Of a DNA stretch of 64,000 nucleotides, positions 11,067 to 21,659 are shown one piece after another. The notes under the pieces are model-generated. The model ran no database searches, had not been told where the DNA came from, and was given only the letters and a program-made list of their open reading frames with translations. Source of the stretch: Congeria kusceri (Eukaryota > Mollusca > Bivalvia > Myida > Dreissenidae); assembly GCA_027627225.1 (NCBI GenBank), contig CM051040.1, positions 30,361,634-30,425,633 on the forward strand. The letters run 5' to 3'. The first letter of the stretch is position 1. Each line of letters opens with the position of its first letter. The translations under genes were made by a program, and so were the position numbers.

Positions 11067-12271
11067 TGCCGTCCACTAGGCCCCAGAAGGTTTCCCGAAA
11101 GTGAATTTGGCAAAATCGGGGTTTTCCGGCATGTATTCGCGATGTTCTTGAACCCTTCCGTGTCCTTCCTTAACAATTCTGGAACCTTCTTGGCACTTCG
11201 GGGCCTGATTGGGATTGAAAAAACTTCGGCATCCAAATTTTAAAAGGTTTCAAATTTGGACGCCGAATGTTTATTCGGAACGGCTTCGAGGTCTTCGACA
11301 GACCATCGGCAACAATTCTGGATGTTCGGAAACCCATCGCCATTGATTCGGCATCTTCGGAAAGCCTTCTGCGAGGCTTCGTTCTCGGTTTAGCCACCCC
11401 GAGCGGTCCCTGAAGGAAGCTGAATCGTTGTCGAACGCTCTCCGAAGACGACGAGTGGACGATTTCTGTTCGCGTGTACACGCGGAAGCTATGCCGATCA
11501 TGTAATGATGGATGCCGAATCGTCGCTGAAGAAGCCGATTGTCAGAAGAAAGGACGCTGAGCATTAGTCGTGTTTCCCGAACTATAAACGAGCGACAGCA
11601 GAAGTGATGCTGTCAATTTGCCAATAGTGTTCGAGTGACAAAATCGGCATTGTTCTTGTGAATTGAACACTTATCATGATGCAAGTCATAAACAAGCTAC
11701 TCAAGAAGAAGTTTGGCGCGAGGTTACTAGTCAGTCAGCCTTCGGACATTACATAATGTATGATCCTTATGTAATCCTTAGATCCTCAAATACTGTTTGA
11801 TCCACAATCGATGATGTCTTCTTCTCTGTGTCAGGTGAAATACTTAGACAATCATGACATCAAGGGCAATGAGAAAGCACCTTTAGATCCATTGTCGGGC
11901 TAGCAACTGATAATCAGATTGTAGTTCGGCGTCGTTTATATACCCCGAACTTCCAATCGGCAACATTTCTGCATACTGTCGACAACAAATCGGCAACTAT
12001 TTAGCATGTTCTGCAATGTTACCGCGACCTTTCCGCACGATCGGAAAACATTCGGAAGCTAATTCCGAAACTGTCCGCATTCTTCCGCGTCGCATTCGCT
12101 GACTTCGGATAGGTTTCCGGGTTTATACCGCAACCTGTCGTATACCACTCCGCGAATACATGATGAACAAGCACGGTGGCCAAGGTCCGCCCATTTTATT
12201 CCGAATGGTTCCCGAAACTAGCACATCTATCGCAACCCTTACGCAAAGCATCGGGACTGTTGTGGACGGCA
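11067..12271. mobile_element. Inverted-repeat element rich in TTCGG/TTCCG words
   Basis: The ends are TGCCGTCCAC and GTGGACGGCA, an exact 10-bp inverted repeat. The 1.2-kb interior is filled with degenerate CTTCGG, TTCGGAA, TTCCG and CGGCAA words at irregular short spacing. Like the 9956-10756 element it is GC-rich in AT-rich surroundings and encodes nothing recognisable. The overlapping minus-strand frames are composition products. Confidence 0.65.
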
Positions 12272-12376
12272 GGTCTTAGAACATGCAGACACGCGTACAA
12301 CATTCGATATACATGCAATAATAATTCTGTTATACTCGTATAATTCTACGTTCAAACTGCGACCTTGCTATAGAAG

Positions 12377-12544
12377 AAAACTTCACGGGATCTTAGTTAA
12401 AGGGGCGGTTCTATGTGGTAAACTTCACCGGATCTTAGTTAAAGGGGCGGTTCTATGTGGAAAACTTCACGGGATCTTAGTTAAAGGGGCGGTTCTATGT
12501 GGAAAACTTCACGGGATCTTAGTTAAAAGGGCGGTTCTATGTGG
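12377..12544. repeat. 42-bp tandem repeat, four copies
   Basis: Copies start at 12377, 12419, 12461 and 12503. The unit begins AAAACTTCACGGGATCTTAG and ends TTCTATGTGG. Only a few substitutions separate them. Confidence 0.95.
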
Positions 12545-13499
12545 TCCTGCCACTCTTCACCCAATTATTTCTATGCGGGACAAAATATCCACTAACTATA
12601 CAGTAAATTTTGTATAATATTTTATACATATATTATACTGTTAATACAATGTGCAATGTTTCTATTATACGCAATGATTTTAAAAGCAAGGCAAATAAAT
12701 ACGCAATTGACCCTATAGTAGGTATACCTTATAATTAATAGTTATGATTAATAATGATGTGAAGTATTTTATAGGGTTGCCACGCCCGCACTGTGAATAC
12801 TAACGATGTTTTTAATAACACAGTGTGCTCGGGCAATGGTTTTAAACCGAAGCCCCGAGGATAAACAAGCAATTCCTTCCGTCATTAAGCAACACCCTTT
12901 TATTGCTTGCTTTGAAGTGAAAATTACGGTTAAAAGCATTTGAAAGGTGGGACGGGGGGGGGGGGGGCGAAATTCCCCTTTACACATATTTATTCAATTT
13001 TATTTTATTGTAATTATTTATTTATAAAACAATTATGATGGATAAGTTTCCTACGATACTATTTGTACCAATAAAATTTAAGGGTTGTTAGCTAAATTCA
13101 AGTGTTGAGCAAAGGGACCCATATATTTTGACTGCATTAATAGGCAACTAGTTCGAAACTGGAAGTCTGTGTAGGGCCTCTTACAAGTAAGAACACCAAT
13201 CATTTTGAAATAAAATTGAGTTAAAGTTATTTACTTGTATTTATTATTATTAGAAAATGACGGAAATAATGACCATAAAATAACAGTTTGGACTCTTCGT
13301 CTACTTTATGATCCCCGGGCAAATTCGCACGATATAGATAAAGCAATTAACTTTGTTTGTATTACGCATTACTTGGAATAGAGTCATCGCCAGCAGACAT
13401 TTCTTTTAAATCATTCAACTTCAAAGAAAAATAGGATAGGTTGTTTTGACAACAATTTCCTTATGAGGCTCCTTACTTCTCCTTAAAGTAACACATCAG
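12545..13499. other. Gene-free stretch
   Basis: The sequence is AT-rich with a run of about 13 G near 12955-12967. No exon or mobile-element end is recognised. Confidence 0.4.
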
Positions 13500-13791
13500 T
13501 CGGCCACCCTACAGGGATTGGTGTGTGTGTGTAGTGAACTTGTATCGAGCGCACCGGGATTCTCTCCCTTATGGCCAACGCCCCCAGAAGACTTGTTAGT
13601 TAGGTTAATGGGGATATTGCAAGAGACCGGATAAGCCCCGTGCAAGAGACGACCCTGGGTCTTTTGTTGCCCGGTCTGAAGCATCTCATGCGAAGGACGA
13701 GTTAGTAGGTTAGGGTGTAGAGGAGACTCGAACCGGCGACCACTTTGTTGTGAAGCTAGTGCGTTACCACTAGACCACTGATCCGCTACCA
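13500..13791 (-). mobile_element. tRNA-derived SINE
   Basis: The minus strand starts with a tRNA-like head (13791 down to about 13721) with AGTGGTCTAGTGGTAACGC as box A and GCCGGTTCGAGTCTCC as box B. A unique body of about 220 bp follows. The body resembles 32250-32430: both contain AAGACTTGTTAGTT, then later GACGAGTTAG or TACGAGTTAG. This supports a genuine SINE family with at least two copies here. SINEs are moved by LINE machinery. Confidence 0.75.
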
Positions 13792-13830
13792 GGGAGTGGG
13801 GAGTTGAAACGAGTATGCCTAGTTACGCCT

Positions 13831-14095
13831 CTGGGGCCATATTCCAAAAACATCTTAAGTAAAATCTTATCCTTAACTTTAAAAACGCCATTTTTCTTGA
13901 ATGTTTTATTTCATTTGTAAAAGGTCTTTCCTTGGTGTTTGTTACTTATCGCTTATGTTAATACCCATTGTTTACTTAACTGTAAAATGATTCATACAAC
14001 GGTATGTAGTTTGCGAAATATTACATTATTAAAATTGAAACTTAAGTGAAATTATTTTAAGATGAACTTAAGATGTTTCTGTAATACAGGCCCAG
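13831..14095. mobile_element. MITE with ATATTCCA ends
   Basis: The left end CTGGGGCCATATTCCAAAAA and right end GTTTCTGTAATACAGGCCCAG form an imperfect terminal inverted repeat of about 28 bp including CATCTTAAG/CTTAAGATG. The 265-bp element is AT-rich and non-coding. A relative lies at 41028-41290. Confidence 0.75.
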
Positions 14096-14264
14096 CTATT
14101 GGACTTTCCTAGTAATTATTTAAATAAGTTAATAATTTTAAGATTATATTGTTCCTTCTAATCTTATTGTACTTTGTATACAGTATCACTAATTGTGTAT
14201 GAACTGCAAGTTTTGATGTGTGTTTGTAATAAAATATATTTACGCTACATAAGTTTTGACCTTT

Positions 14265-14791
14265 GTCCACAAAGCTTCATAGTAAAATTACTAAAATCAT
14301 AAAATTCCTAAAAGTCTGTGGTAAATTCATTTATCGATTATTTCGTCTTAAATGGTTTTAATCTGGAAAAGAATAAAGAAATGCTTCTTATTTTACCAAA
14401 TTTACATTATATTTTAATTGTCCGCTTAGGCCCTAAGTTAAGATTTGCGTAGGAGCTTTGTATGCTAATAGTTTTCACAAATCATTTTTTTTTTCGCACA
14501 CCTGTGAAGAATGGGGTCTCATTTGGCACATGTTAAAGTGGGAAGAAAATGATAATGGCCAAGCTAGAACGGTATGCGTGCGAATCACAGAAGAATATGA
14601 CTTCACTGCATATCATTAACTGGATGCGATCACAAACTTCACAGCAAATGTGAAAAATAAGACTGCGATGTGTGAATAATAAGATCTCAATTTTAATACA
14701 GTCATGTGAAGTATGCGATCCTATTTTTCAAAGATTTGAAAATTATGATTTGTGAAAAAAGGTCCTACAGAGCTTTGTGGATATAAGCCCC
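14265..14791. mobile_element. MITE with CCACAAAGCT ends, carrying an insertion
   Basis: The left end GTCCACAAAGCTT is mirrored by AGCTTTGTGGATATAAGCCCC at the right end. A second, decayed right-end-like motif (TAGGAGCTTTGTATGC) lies at about 14451-14466, just before the nested element. The family is the same as 41291-41552. It holds a separate inverted-repeat element at 14472-14758. Confidence 0.65.
14472..14758. mobile_element. Nested small inverted-repeat element
   Basis: The ends TTTTCACAAATCAT and ATGATTTGTGAAAA are exact inverted copies of 14 bp. The interior is unrelated to the host MITE and includes repeated short TCACA/TGTGAA words. There is no coding capacity. Confidence 0.7.
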
Positions 14792-14799
14792 GTTTTATT

Positions 14800-15564
14800 G
14801 TCTGTTATCCTATTAAAGAGACACTTAAAATATAAACAAATAAATGTCGACATTAGCAAATAAAGTTTCGTTGCCATTGATCTGTTATTCAATTAATGTA
14901 TTGTCATAAATAAGCCCATTTTTGGTGATCTATTTCGGTAATTTTTACTTTAGACTGTCGATATCACAGCGTTCCGATATCTATCTCATATGTTAGAAAA
15001 GGCGTTTGTTGTTAATGTTTCCGCTAACTCAAAATACTATTGCCGCACTGGATTGTCTTATAATGTATCTTTAAACTAGATCAGTCTGTATAGTAGAATT
15101 TACGCGCGATTGTATATGAATTGAGGTGACGTCATAAACTGACGTCACGGGATCGTGAAGTTATAATATCAGAAACTATGAAGGCATGAACAGTGACCGA
15201 ACCTGTATCTTTTTCGTCTTTGTTGGTACGTTTTTATGAACTTAGAATTTGTAAATATGTTGACTCTCACAAGTAGATTCTATATCTATGTTAGATAGAT
15301 CTATAGATATATCATTGTTTCAGTATTTGGCAGTCGGCCTACCCCACGCTCAAGCCGTACTTGCAGATCTAGATCTACAGTAAAACATTTGAGAAAGGAC
15401 TTTCTCCACATTATGCCAAATAGAGCAGATTATTTATAAAAGTTCCTTACGCACGAAGTTCCCCGTGTGTAAAACACTATTTACCTCATCTTAAATGATG
15501 TTAATCTGGTAAAGAATCAAAACTTCCTATTGTTTTACATCGTCGGATAGGCCTAACCTCGTTC
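14800..15564. other. Gene-free stretch with paired TGACGTCA sites
   Basis: Two perfect TGACGTCA palindromes (CRE/ATF-type sites) lie 5 bp apart at 15127-15134 and 15140-15147. No TATA-like element or exon with a convincing frame follows, so promoter activity is speculative. Nothing else is identified. Confidence 0.4.
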
Positions 15565-15737
15565 GACCCATTCCGTCTAATGCTTATTAGACACTTTCGA
15601 GTCCGTTTCATGGGTAGAACCAGTACTTGGTGTCTTTGGGGGAGATCCTGAGTACGCTCCCAGAGTGGGGGATCGAAGCCGGGACCTATCTATCGTTAGG
15701 CGGACACCAACCATATCCACTTCGCCACCGCGATAAA
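15565..15737 (-). mobile_element. SINE with tRNA-like head
   Basis: Reading from 15737 leftward, a tRNA-like head (GCGGTGGCGAAGTGG ... GGCTTCGATCCC) is followed by CTGGGAGCGTACTCAGGATC, AGTACTGGTTCTACCC and ACGGACTCGAAAGTGTCT. I associate this ordered body with SINEs of molluscs from memory. It is not related in body to the 13500 and 32250 copies. Confidence 0.7.
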
Positions 15738-17085
15738 ATGTCTAAACTTGACAGATTTAAGCATCGTTACTAAAGAGCTCAAGTATAATAGTTCACGGAA
15801 AGAATTCAAAAAAGAAAAGAAAAAAAAGTTATATAAGTGATCCACGACAACAATTTAAACGACAACAACAGAAATAATTCCAAATTATTCCATCGTTAAG
15901 CGTTACAAACGCTTTATAATTTTATCAATTTCAACTGATGATTACTCATTAACAAAACGGTATTTACAGTATATTTCTACACGGTGTATATGGACCAAAA
16001 AAAACAGAGTGCAGGGCAAAAAAATGATAATTCCTCCGGGTTTTCATCATTTTATGATAATAATTTTAGTTCTACGGAACACAGTGGATATCGCTACTAA
16101 ATATTCTTACCACATATTTTCCTGAAATTCGTCCCTCGTCATGACGAAGTGAAAAAGTGTCCATGACTTCTATTCATGAAGTGAATTTTCAGATATATAT
16201 TCAGATTTCTCTTCCATTTTGGCTATAATTCATATGATAGAAGCTCAGTTAAGTTTCTGTGATCTTATCACTGTGTTTTTGGTGAACAAAATACGTTTGG
16301 AACTATAAACTTTACATTGAAACTTAAGGTTTAAATGCGAATTATTCATATCATTCGATACAGGTACTGTACTTGTTTTTGACCGAGATCTTCACCATGC
16401 TAGCACACTTTTACTAAAATTGAACGTTTATGTGTAGCATAAATAATATTTTGTTCCGTGCAACTTGTGGTTTTATCATAGAGTGTATGGATTGTTAAAT
16501 ATTTGAATTTACGGCGTACGCTGTGATACAGGGTCAGTAAATTACCCGAGTAACATTCTTTAATTAATATACCAACATTTTATTAATCATTTAATGTTTA
16601 TTTTGAAAAAATAATTTTCCGATTGGATATTAACTGCTACTGACATAGTATGGAATAATACACGGTCAGCACATGACCGGCTAAACCAATGAAATGCGGG
16701 TATATTATGTACGAGGTAAGATAAATAAGTAGGTCTAGTATGTAAATAGTTTGTGCCCTACTGATCTGATCAGATATACGACCGATGAATGCATTATCTT
16801 GCATAAAAACAACTAAGTTTATCAGTTGTAAATTTTAAATAGATAGTTCAATTTACATTCTATTTGTTAAATTATCACACAGGCCGAACATCGTTTTATA
16901 CGAAATTTCTTTATGATTAATCATATACAAGGATTCATGCAGATCGTTAAAAGTACTTAAATTTCAAGCTGTTTCAGTTTTTGGTATACTTTCAATATAA
17001 AAATGATCTATTATTCGGAAAAAAAACACCAAACTGTAGCAACACTCCTTAAATTTAAAACTAACAAATGTGTAACTTAGTTGTG
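15738..17085. other. Gene-free stretch
   Basis: The part at 15840-15990 is a copy of the ACAACAGAA/GCGTTACAAACGC repeat. The remainder is AT-rich without recognisable features. Confidence 0.45.
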
Positions 17086-17195
17086 TTTTTTCGGCGTAGC
17101 TGTCTGGTCAACTTTTGACCTTTCATCACATCCAATCGAATGTTGTGAATACTTTCCGCCAGAAGACCCGATCTACTATCAAATTTTGTGTCATA

Positions 17196-18240
17196 ATGGA
17201 TTTTAAAGAATCAAAACTATGAGATATATGGTGAATGCATATGGGGATGCTGTATCGAGGAAGACTGCCATTTACAAGGGAATCAAGCGCTTTGAAGGAA
17301 GACGGGAAGCCCTAGGTGAGGACAAGCACAGTGGCCGCCCGGTAACGATAATGTCATCTGACGTCGCTGTAAATCAAAGATCTGCTTGACAAATATAGAC
17401 GGGTCACACTCAGAGAAATTGTAGCAAAAACTCATGTAGCATCGTTAAGGAACAACTCAACATGCGAGCTTGTGCACGTTGGATCCCCAAAATGTTAACA
17501 GACGATCAGAAGCGAATGCAAAATGAATCATGCCAACGGATATTGCGGCGATTTGATGGAAAGAGTGGTAACTGTTGACAAAACTGTTGACAAACCCTGG
17601 ATAAGTTTCTATACACCTGAGACCAAATATCAATCTTCTATGTGGAAAACGCCAGGCTTTCAATCCCCGAAGAAGTTCAAGCAGACTCAGTCCGCCAAAA
17701 TGCAGATGTTCGTGTACTTCTTCGACGTTAGAGGTGTGGTCCTGGCGCATGCCGTACCCCATGCACAGACGGTCAACGCAGCGTACTACACAAAGGTGGG
17801 ATGGATACTCATAATAACGATATTGTAATGTTTTCTAGAGCTAACCAGACTACCAATATTATAAATTATTGAAATTATGCATAACATTTTGTTTTAGGTT
17901 TTGAAGCCTGACTTTCTGATGAGTATGAAGAGAAAGAGGGCCGAGCACCTGCCGTCTATGATTTTTCACCATGACAACGCCCCTTCCCACCGAACAGCAG
18001 CTACACAGACAGCAATACAACATCTGGCATTTGAGCTTCTGGATCATCCCCCTTACAGCCCGGACCTGTCGCCATGTGATTTCTTCCTCTTCCGTGTGAT
18101 CAAGAGCTATCATTGAGGCATACATTTTGACGAAACGGACGAGCTTTCCAGCGCAGTGCAGGCCGCCATTTCTAATATTGACACTGACACATTCAGGGAC
18201 TGTTTCGGATACTTATGGATTGAACATTCTAGAAAGTGTA
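17196..18240 (+). pseudogene. Mariner transposase pseudogene with an intron-like gap
   Basis: Mariner transposases bind the element ends through N-terminal helix-turn-helix domains and cut with a D,D,34D active site. Recognisable pieces in order are MDFKESKL at 17196 followed at once by a stop; RYMVNAYGDAVSRK and GEDKHSGRP in another frame from about 17222; LLDKYRRVTLREIV near 17384; a run from 17460 to 17522; WISFYTPETKYQSSMWK from about 17598; HHDNAPSHRT near 17970; and HPPYSPDLSPCDFFLF near 18045. Thirty-four residues separate the last two catalytic aspartates. The region of the first aspartate is disturbed (VDKTVDKPW). At 17796-17897 a 102-bp block starting GTGGGA and ending TTTTAG interrupts AYYTK and VLKPDF without loss of frame and contains stops. 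At least three frameshifts make the gene dead. Confidence 0.85.
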
Positions 18241-18259
18241 TTATGTTTACTAAGTTCTT

Positions 18260-18520
18260 AGTGCGGACGCCACGTGGACGCGATGTGCGTGATACAGACG
18301 CATTCAGGTCATCACTACGTCAATGCGGTTCCCACTACGCTTCCGATTGGATCGTACTGCGTCCATGCTCCATCCACGTCATCACCACGTAAGTTTTGAG
18401 CATGCTTAAAACCTCTCCACGTCCTCCACGTCCATCAAGACTCTACCAGTCCTCCACTATCTGTCGGTTCGCACCACGTCCTAGCAAGTCATCGCCATGT
18501 AATGTCAGGACGTGGTGGAC
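18260..18520. mobile_element. GC-rich insert in the mariner 3' region
   Basis: About 260 bp of GC-rich sequence dominated by CCACGTC, ACGTGG and TCATCAC words follows the transposase. It begins around GGACGCCACGTGGACG and ends around CAGGACGTGGTGGACG. It resembles in style, not in sequence, the elements at 9956-10756 and 11067-12271. Exact ends and target duplication are not clear. Confidence 0.5.
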
Positions 18521-18892
18521 GTATACAGTAAGGACGAGTCCCGGTTTGATGGCACTATAATGAGAAGTACAATGTTCTTTGAAAAGGATTAAGAGCAACC
18601 GTCGTATAAGTCTGAGAAGATATTTTGTTGACATCAACAAGTTTTGGGCCAGATTGTGCATAGTGACGTTACTATAGTGACTAAAGTTATCTTATTAGAT
18701 GAGTGATTTTAATTAATGAACATTGGTAAATATACGTGTAATATATGTACATTAATCTGTATTTGGTAGAAATTTCAAACATATCACGTGTAGAATAAAG
18801 GAACGAGAAAACTTTTCCGCGAAATTTTGGATCACCCCTCGTACATGGATCTGAGCATCAATAACTTAAATATTTTTTTTATGAAGCTGTCT

Positions 18893-19207
18893 CCAGGCCC
18901 CATGTTCGCAAAGGATTAACTGCAGGATCAAGATCAATCTTAGCTGAGCTTGATCTTCCAGCTCAATTGAGCTGAATCTGAAAAATATTTTATTTTTGAA
19001 ATAACTTCTAGATTAAATAAACAAACATTGTTTCTACATTTTGATTAAAATCTTCATATCAGATACACTAAGAGGAGTTCATAGTCACGTATAATTTATA
19101 TTTGATCAACAATTAAAATTGATCCAGATTTTTAGTGAACGCCATTTTTGAGTTTGATCCTAAGATATCTGACTCAAGTTCATGGTAAACCTGAAAATCA
19201 GGGCTTA
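18893..19207 (+). mobile_element. Dispersed repeat starting GGCCCCATGTTC, with 13-bp flanking duplication
   Basis: The repeat starts GGCCCCATGTTCGCAAAGGA and ends near AACTTATTTT. A second copy lies in reverse at 51770-52098 with the same two ends. ATGAAGCTGTCTC precedes this copy and ATGTAGCTGTCTC follows it, a 13-bp near-perfect target duplication. There is no tRNA-like head and no poly-A tail. GATCAA/TTGATC words recur inside. Confidence 0.7.
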
Positions 19208-19379
19208 ACTTATTTTATGTAGCTGTCTCTGAATGGGTTGGTGATTACGGGCCCAGGAGAAAAAGACAACAAATCAAAATATAATAACTAGAATGTAACA
19301 CATATAGGTAAACATACTATTATTGAGTATAAAAGTCTCAATGATACTAAGAAATAACCTGAATGTAGTAAAATAGAAT

Positions 19380-19934
19380 GCATATTATACTACTACCAAC
19401 ACAACTACCACTACCACTACAAATACTACCACCGCCCCCACTATCACTACTACTACTACCACCACCACCACTTCTACTGCTACCAACCCCACCCCCACTA
19501 TCCCTACTACTACTACTACTACTTCTACTACTACTACTACTACCACCACCACCACCACTACCACTAATACTACCACCTCCACCACTACTTATACCACCAC
19601 CACCATCACCACTACTACTACCACCACAACCACCACCATCACAACTACTACTACCACCTCCACCACTACTTCTACCACCACCATCATCACCAATACCACT
19701 ACCACCACCACAACCACCACAACCACCACAACCACCACAACCACAACCACTACCACTACCACTACCACTACCACTACTACTACTACTACTACTACGACCA
19801 CCACCACCACCACCACAACCACTACTACTACCACCACAACCACCACCATCACAACTACTACTACCACCTCCACCACTACTTCTACCACCACCACCGTCAC
19901 CACTACCACTACCACCAAACCACAACCACAACCA

Positions 19935-19971
<37 letters not shown>

Positions 19972-20760
19972 GATCACCACCACCACCACCATCACTACCA
20001 CTACCACTACTACTACCACCACCATTACCACTACTACTATCACCAGCACCATAACTACTACTACTACCACTACCACCACCACCACTACCACCGCCACTAC
20101 TACTACAACAACCACCCCACTACCACTACTACATCCACCACCACAACCACTACCACCACTACTAATAATACCACCACCATCATAACTACTACCAGCTCCA
20201 CCACCGCCACTACCAGTAATACTGCCAACACCACCACTACCACTACTACTACCACCACCACCAACACAATTTCACTACTTCTACCACACATCTACCACCA
20301 CCACTTCTACTACCACCACCACGACTACTACCACTACTATTACTACTACCACTACTACCACCACCACTACTACCACTACTACAACTACCTGTACTATCAC
20401 TTCTATCACCAACACCAACACTACCATAAATTCTACCACCACCACCACTATTACTGCTACCAACACTACAACCACTACTTCAACCAATACCAATACCAAT
20501 ACTAATACTACTATCACCACCAACACATTCAATACCACTACAACCACCACCACCACCACCACCACCACCACCACCACCACCACCACCACCACCACCACCA
20601 CTACTACTGCTACCATAACCACCACCACCAGTCCACCACTACTTCTACTACTACCACCACCACTAGCACTATAACTACCACCACCACGACTACCACTACT
20701 ACTAAATCCACCACCACCACCACATTCAATACAACTTCTACCACTACCACCACCACAACA

Positions 20761-20817
<57 letters not shown>

Positions 20818-21250
20818 GCTGCTGCTACCACCACCACTACTACCGCTACTACAACTACCGGTACTATCACTACTATCATCAACACCAACACTACCATTAC
20901 TTCTACCACCACCACCACTATTACTGCTACCAACACCACAACCACTACTTCAACCAATACCAAAACCACTACTACTTCTACTATCACCACCCAAACATTC
21001 AATACCACTACAACCACCACCACCACCACTACTACTGCTACCATAACCACCACCTCTTCCACCACCAGTCCACCACTACTTCTACTACTACCACCACCAC
21101 CGCTAGCACTATAACTACCACCACCACCACTACCACTACTACCACCACCACCACCACAACTACTGCAACCACAACCACCAATACCACTACTACAACTACT
21201 ACCACCACAACCACCACCACCACTACTACTATTACTACTACTACTGCTTC
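19380..21250. repeat. 1.9-kb (ACC/ACT)-type triplet tract, nearly free of G
   Basis: The plus strand is made almost only of A, C and T in triplets (ACC, ACT, rarer ATC, ACA, AAC), including a pure (ACC)n run at about 20530-20600 and a pure (ACT)n run at about 20758-20817. Higher-order duplication is visible: a block near 20390-20570 recurs near 20850-21030, and a block near 19610-19690 recurs near 19835-19910. All long frames across it encode proline, valine or serine runs and are not genes. The tract ends about 140 bp before an exon. Confidence 0.95.
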
Positions 21251-21393
21251 GTCTATATGTTGTAATGTTGTTGCTGCTGCTACTAATACTAGTATTAATA
21301 CTACTACTGTTTGGTTTTTGGTTAGTTTGTATAATTATGCTTAAATGTAAAATATATTATATTTAAATAATATATTAATGCTAATATATTTAG

Positions 21394-21659
21394 GATCGCT
21401 AGTAAATGTGTCCTCAGCAGCAAGTTTGATAAACAGCCGGCTACGGGGCGGTGCAAACTCGAGTGACGTCATCAGAGCAGGTCACGTGGTGCCTCAGAAT
21501 GATGGAATGAATGACGTCACTGACAAAACGCTAGTCGGCGATGGCGCTGAGCGACCCTCAATATCCGATTTTCACGAAAGCTCTGCGCGTGTGCGACGTT
21601 GGACAGACTATGATCCAAACTATGATTGGGAGAATGGCGGGAAAGATTACGTTATACCG
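21394..21659 (+). CDS. Exon 1 (as seen) of the membrane-protein gene
   Basis: The exon is bounded by ATATTTAG at the left and CCG followed by GTTTGT at the right. It encodes a polar segment with SLINSRLRGGANSS at the start and WTDYDPNYDWENGGKDYVIP at the end; this may be the ectodomain. Two TGACGTCA palindromes (21464 and 21512 region) fall inside it. If translation begins at 21378, the first 15 residues could be a weak signal peptide. Confidence 0.6.

Larger units (their letters stand above)
17087..18840 (+). mobile_element. Decayed mariner (Tc1/mariner DD34D) transposon
   Basis: A broken transposase lies between an upstream TTTTTTCGGCGTAGCTGTCT block and a downstream end read in reverse as TACGAGGGGTGATCCAAAA, which has the look of a mariner terminus. 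I could not find a matching inverted copy at the left, so the left boundary is uncertain. A foreign GC-rich insert at about 18260-18520 lies after the coding part. The element is inactive through several frameshifts and stops. Confidence 0.75.

Noticed and set aside
9958..11564. Long minus-strand frames in the GC-rich elements
   Set aside because: High GC makes stops rare; frames overlap each other, match no family and end at element features.
17457..18125. Minus-strand frames across the mariner
   Set aside because: They are antisense shadows of the transposase; the plus strand carries the recognisable motifs.
19378..20505. 375-codon plus-strand frame rich in proline, leucine, tyrosine and histidine
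   Set aside because: It is a translation of the triplet tract; both strands are open in several frames for the same reason.
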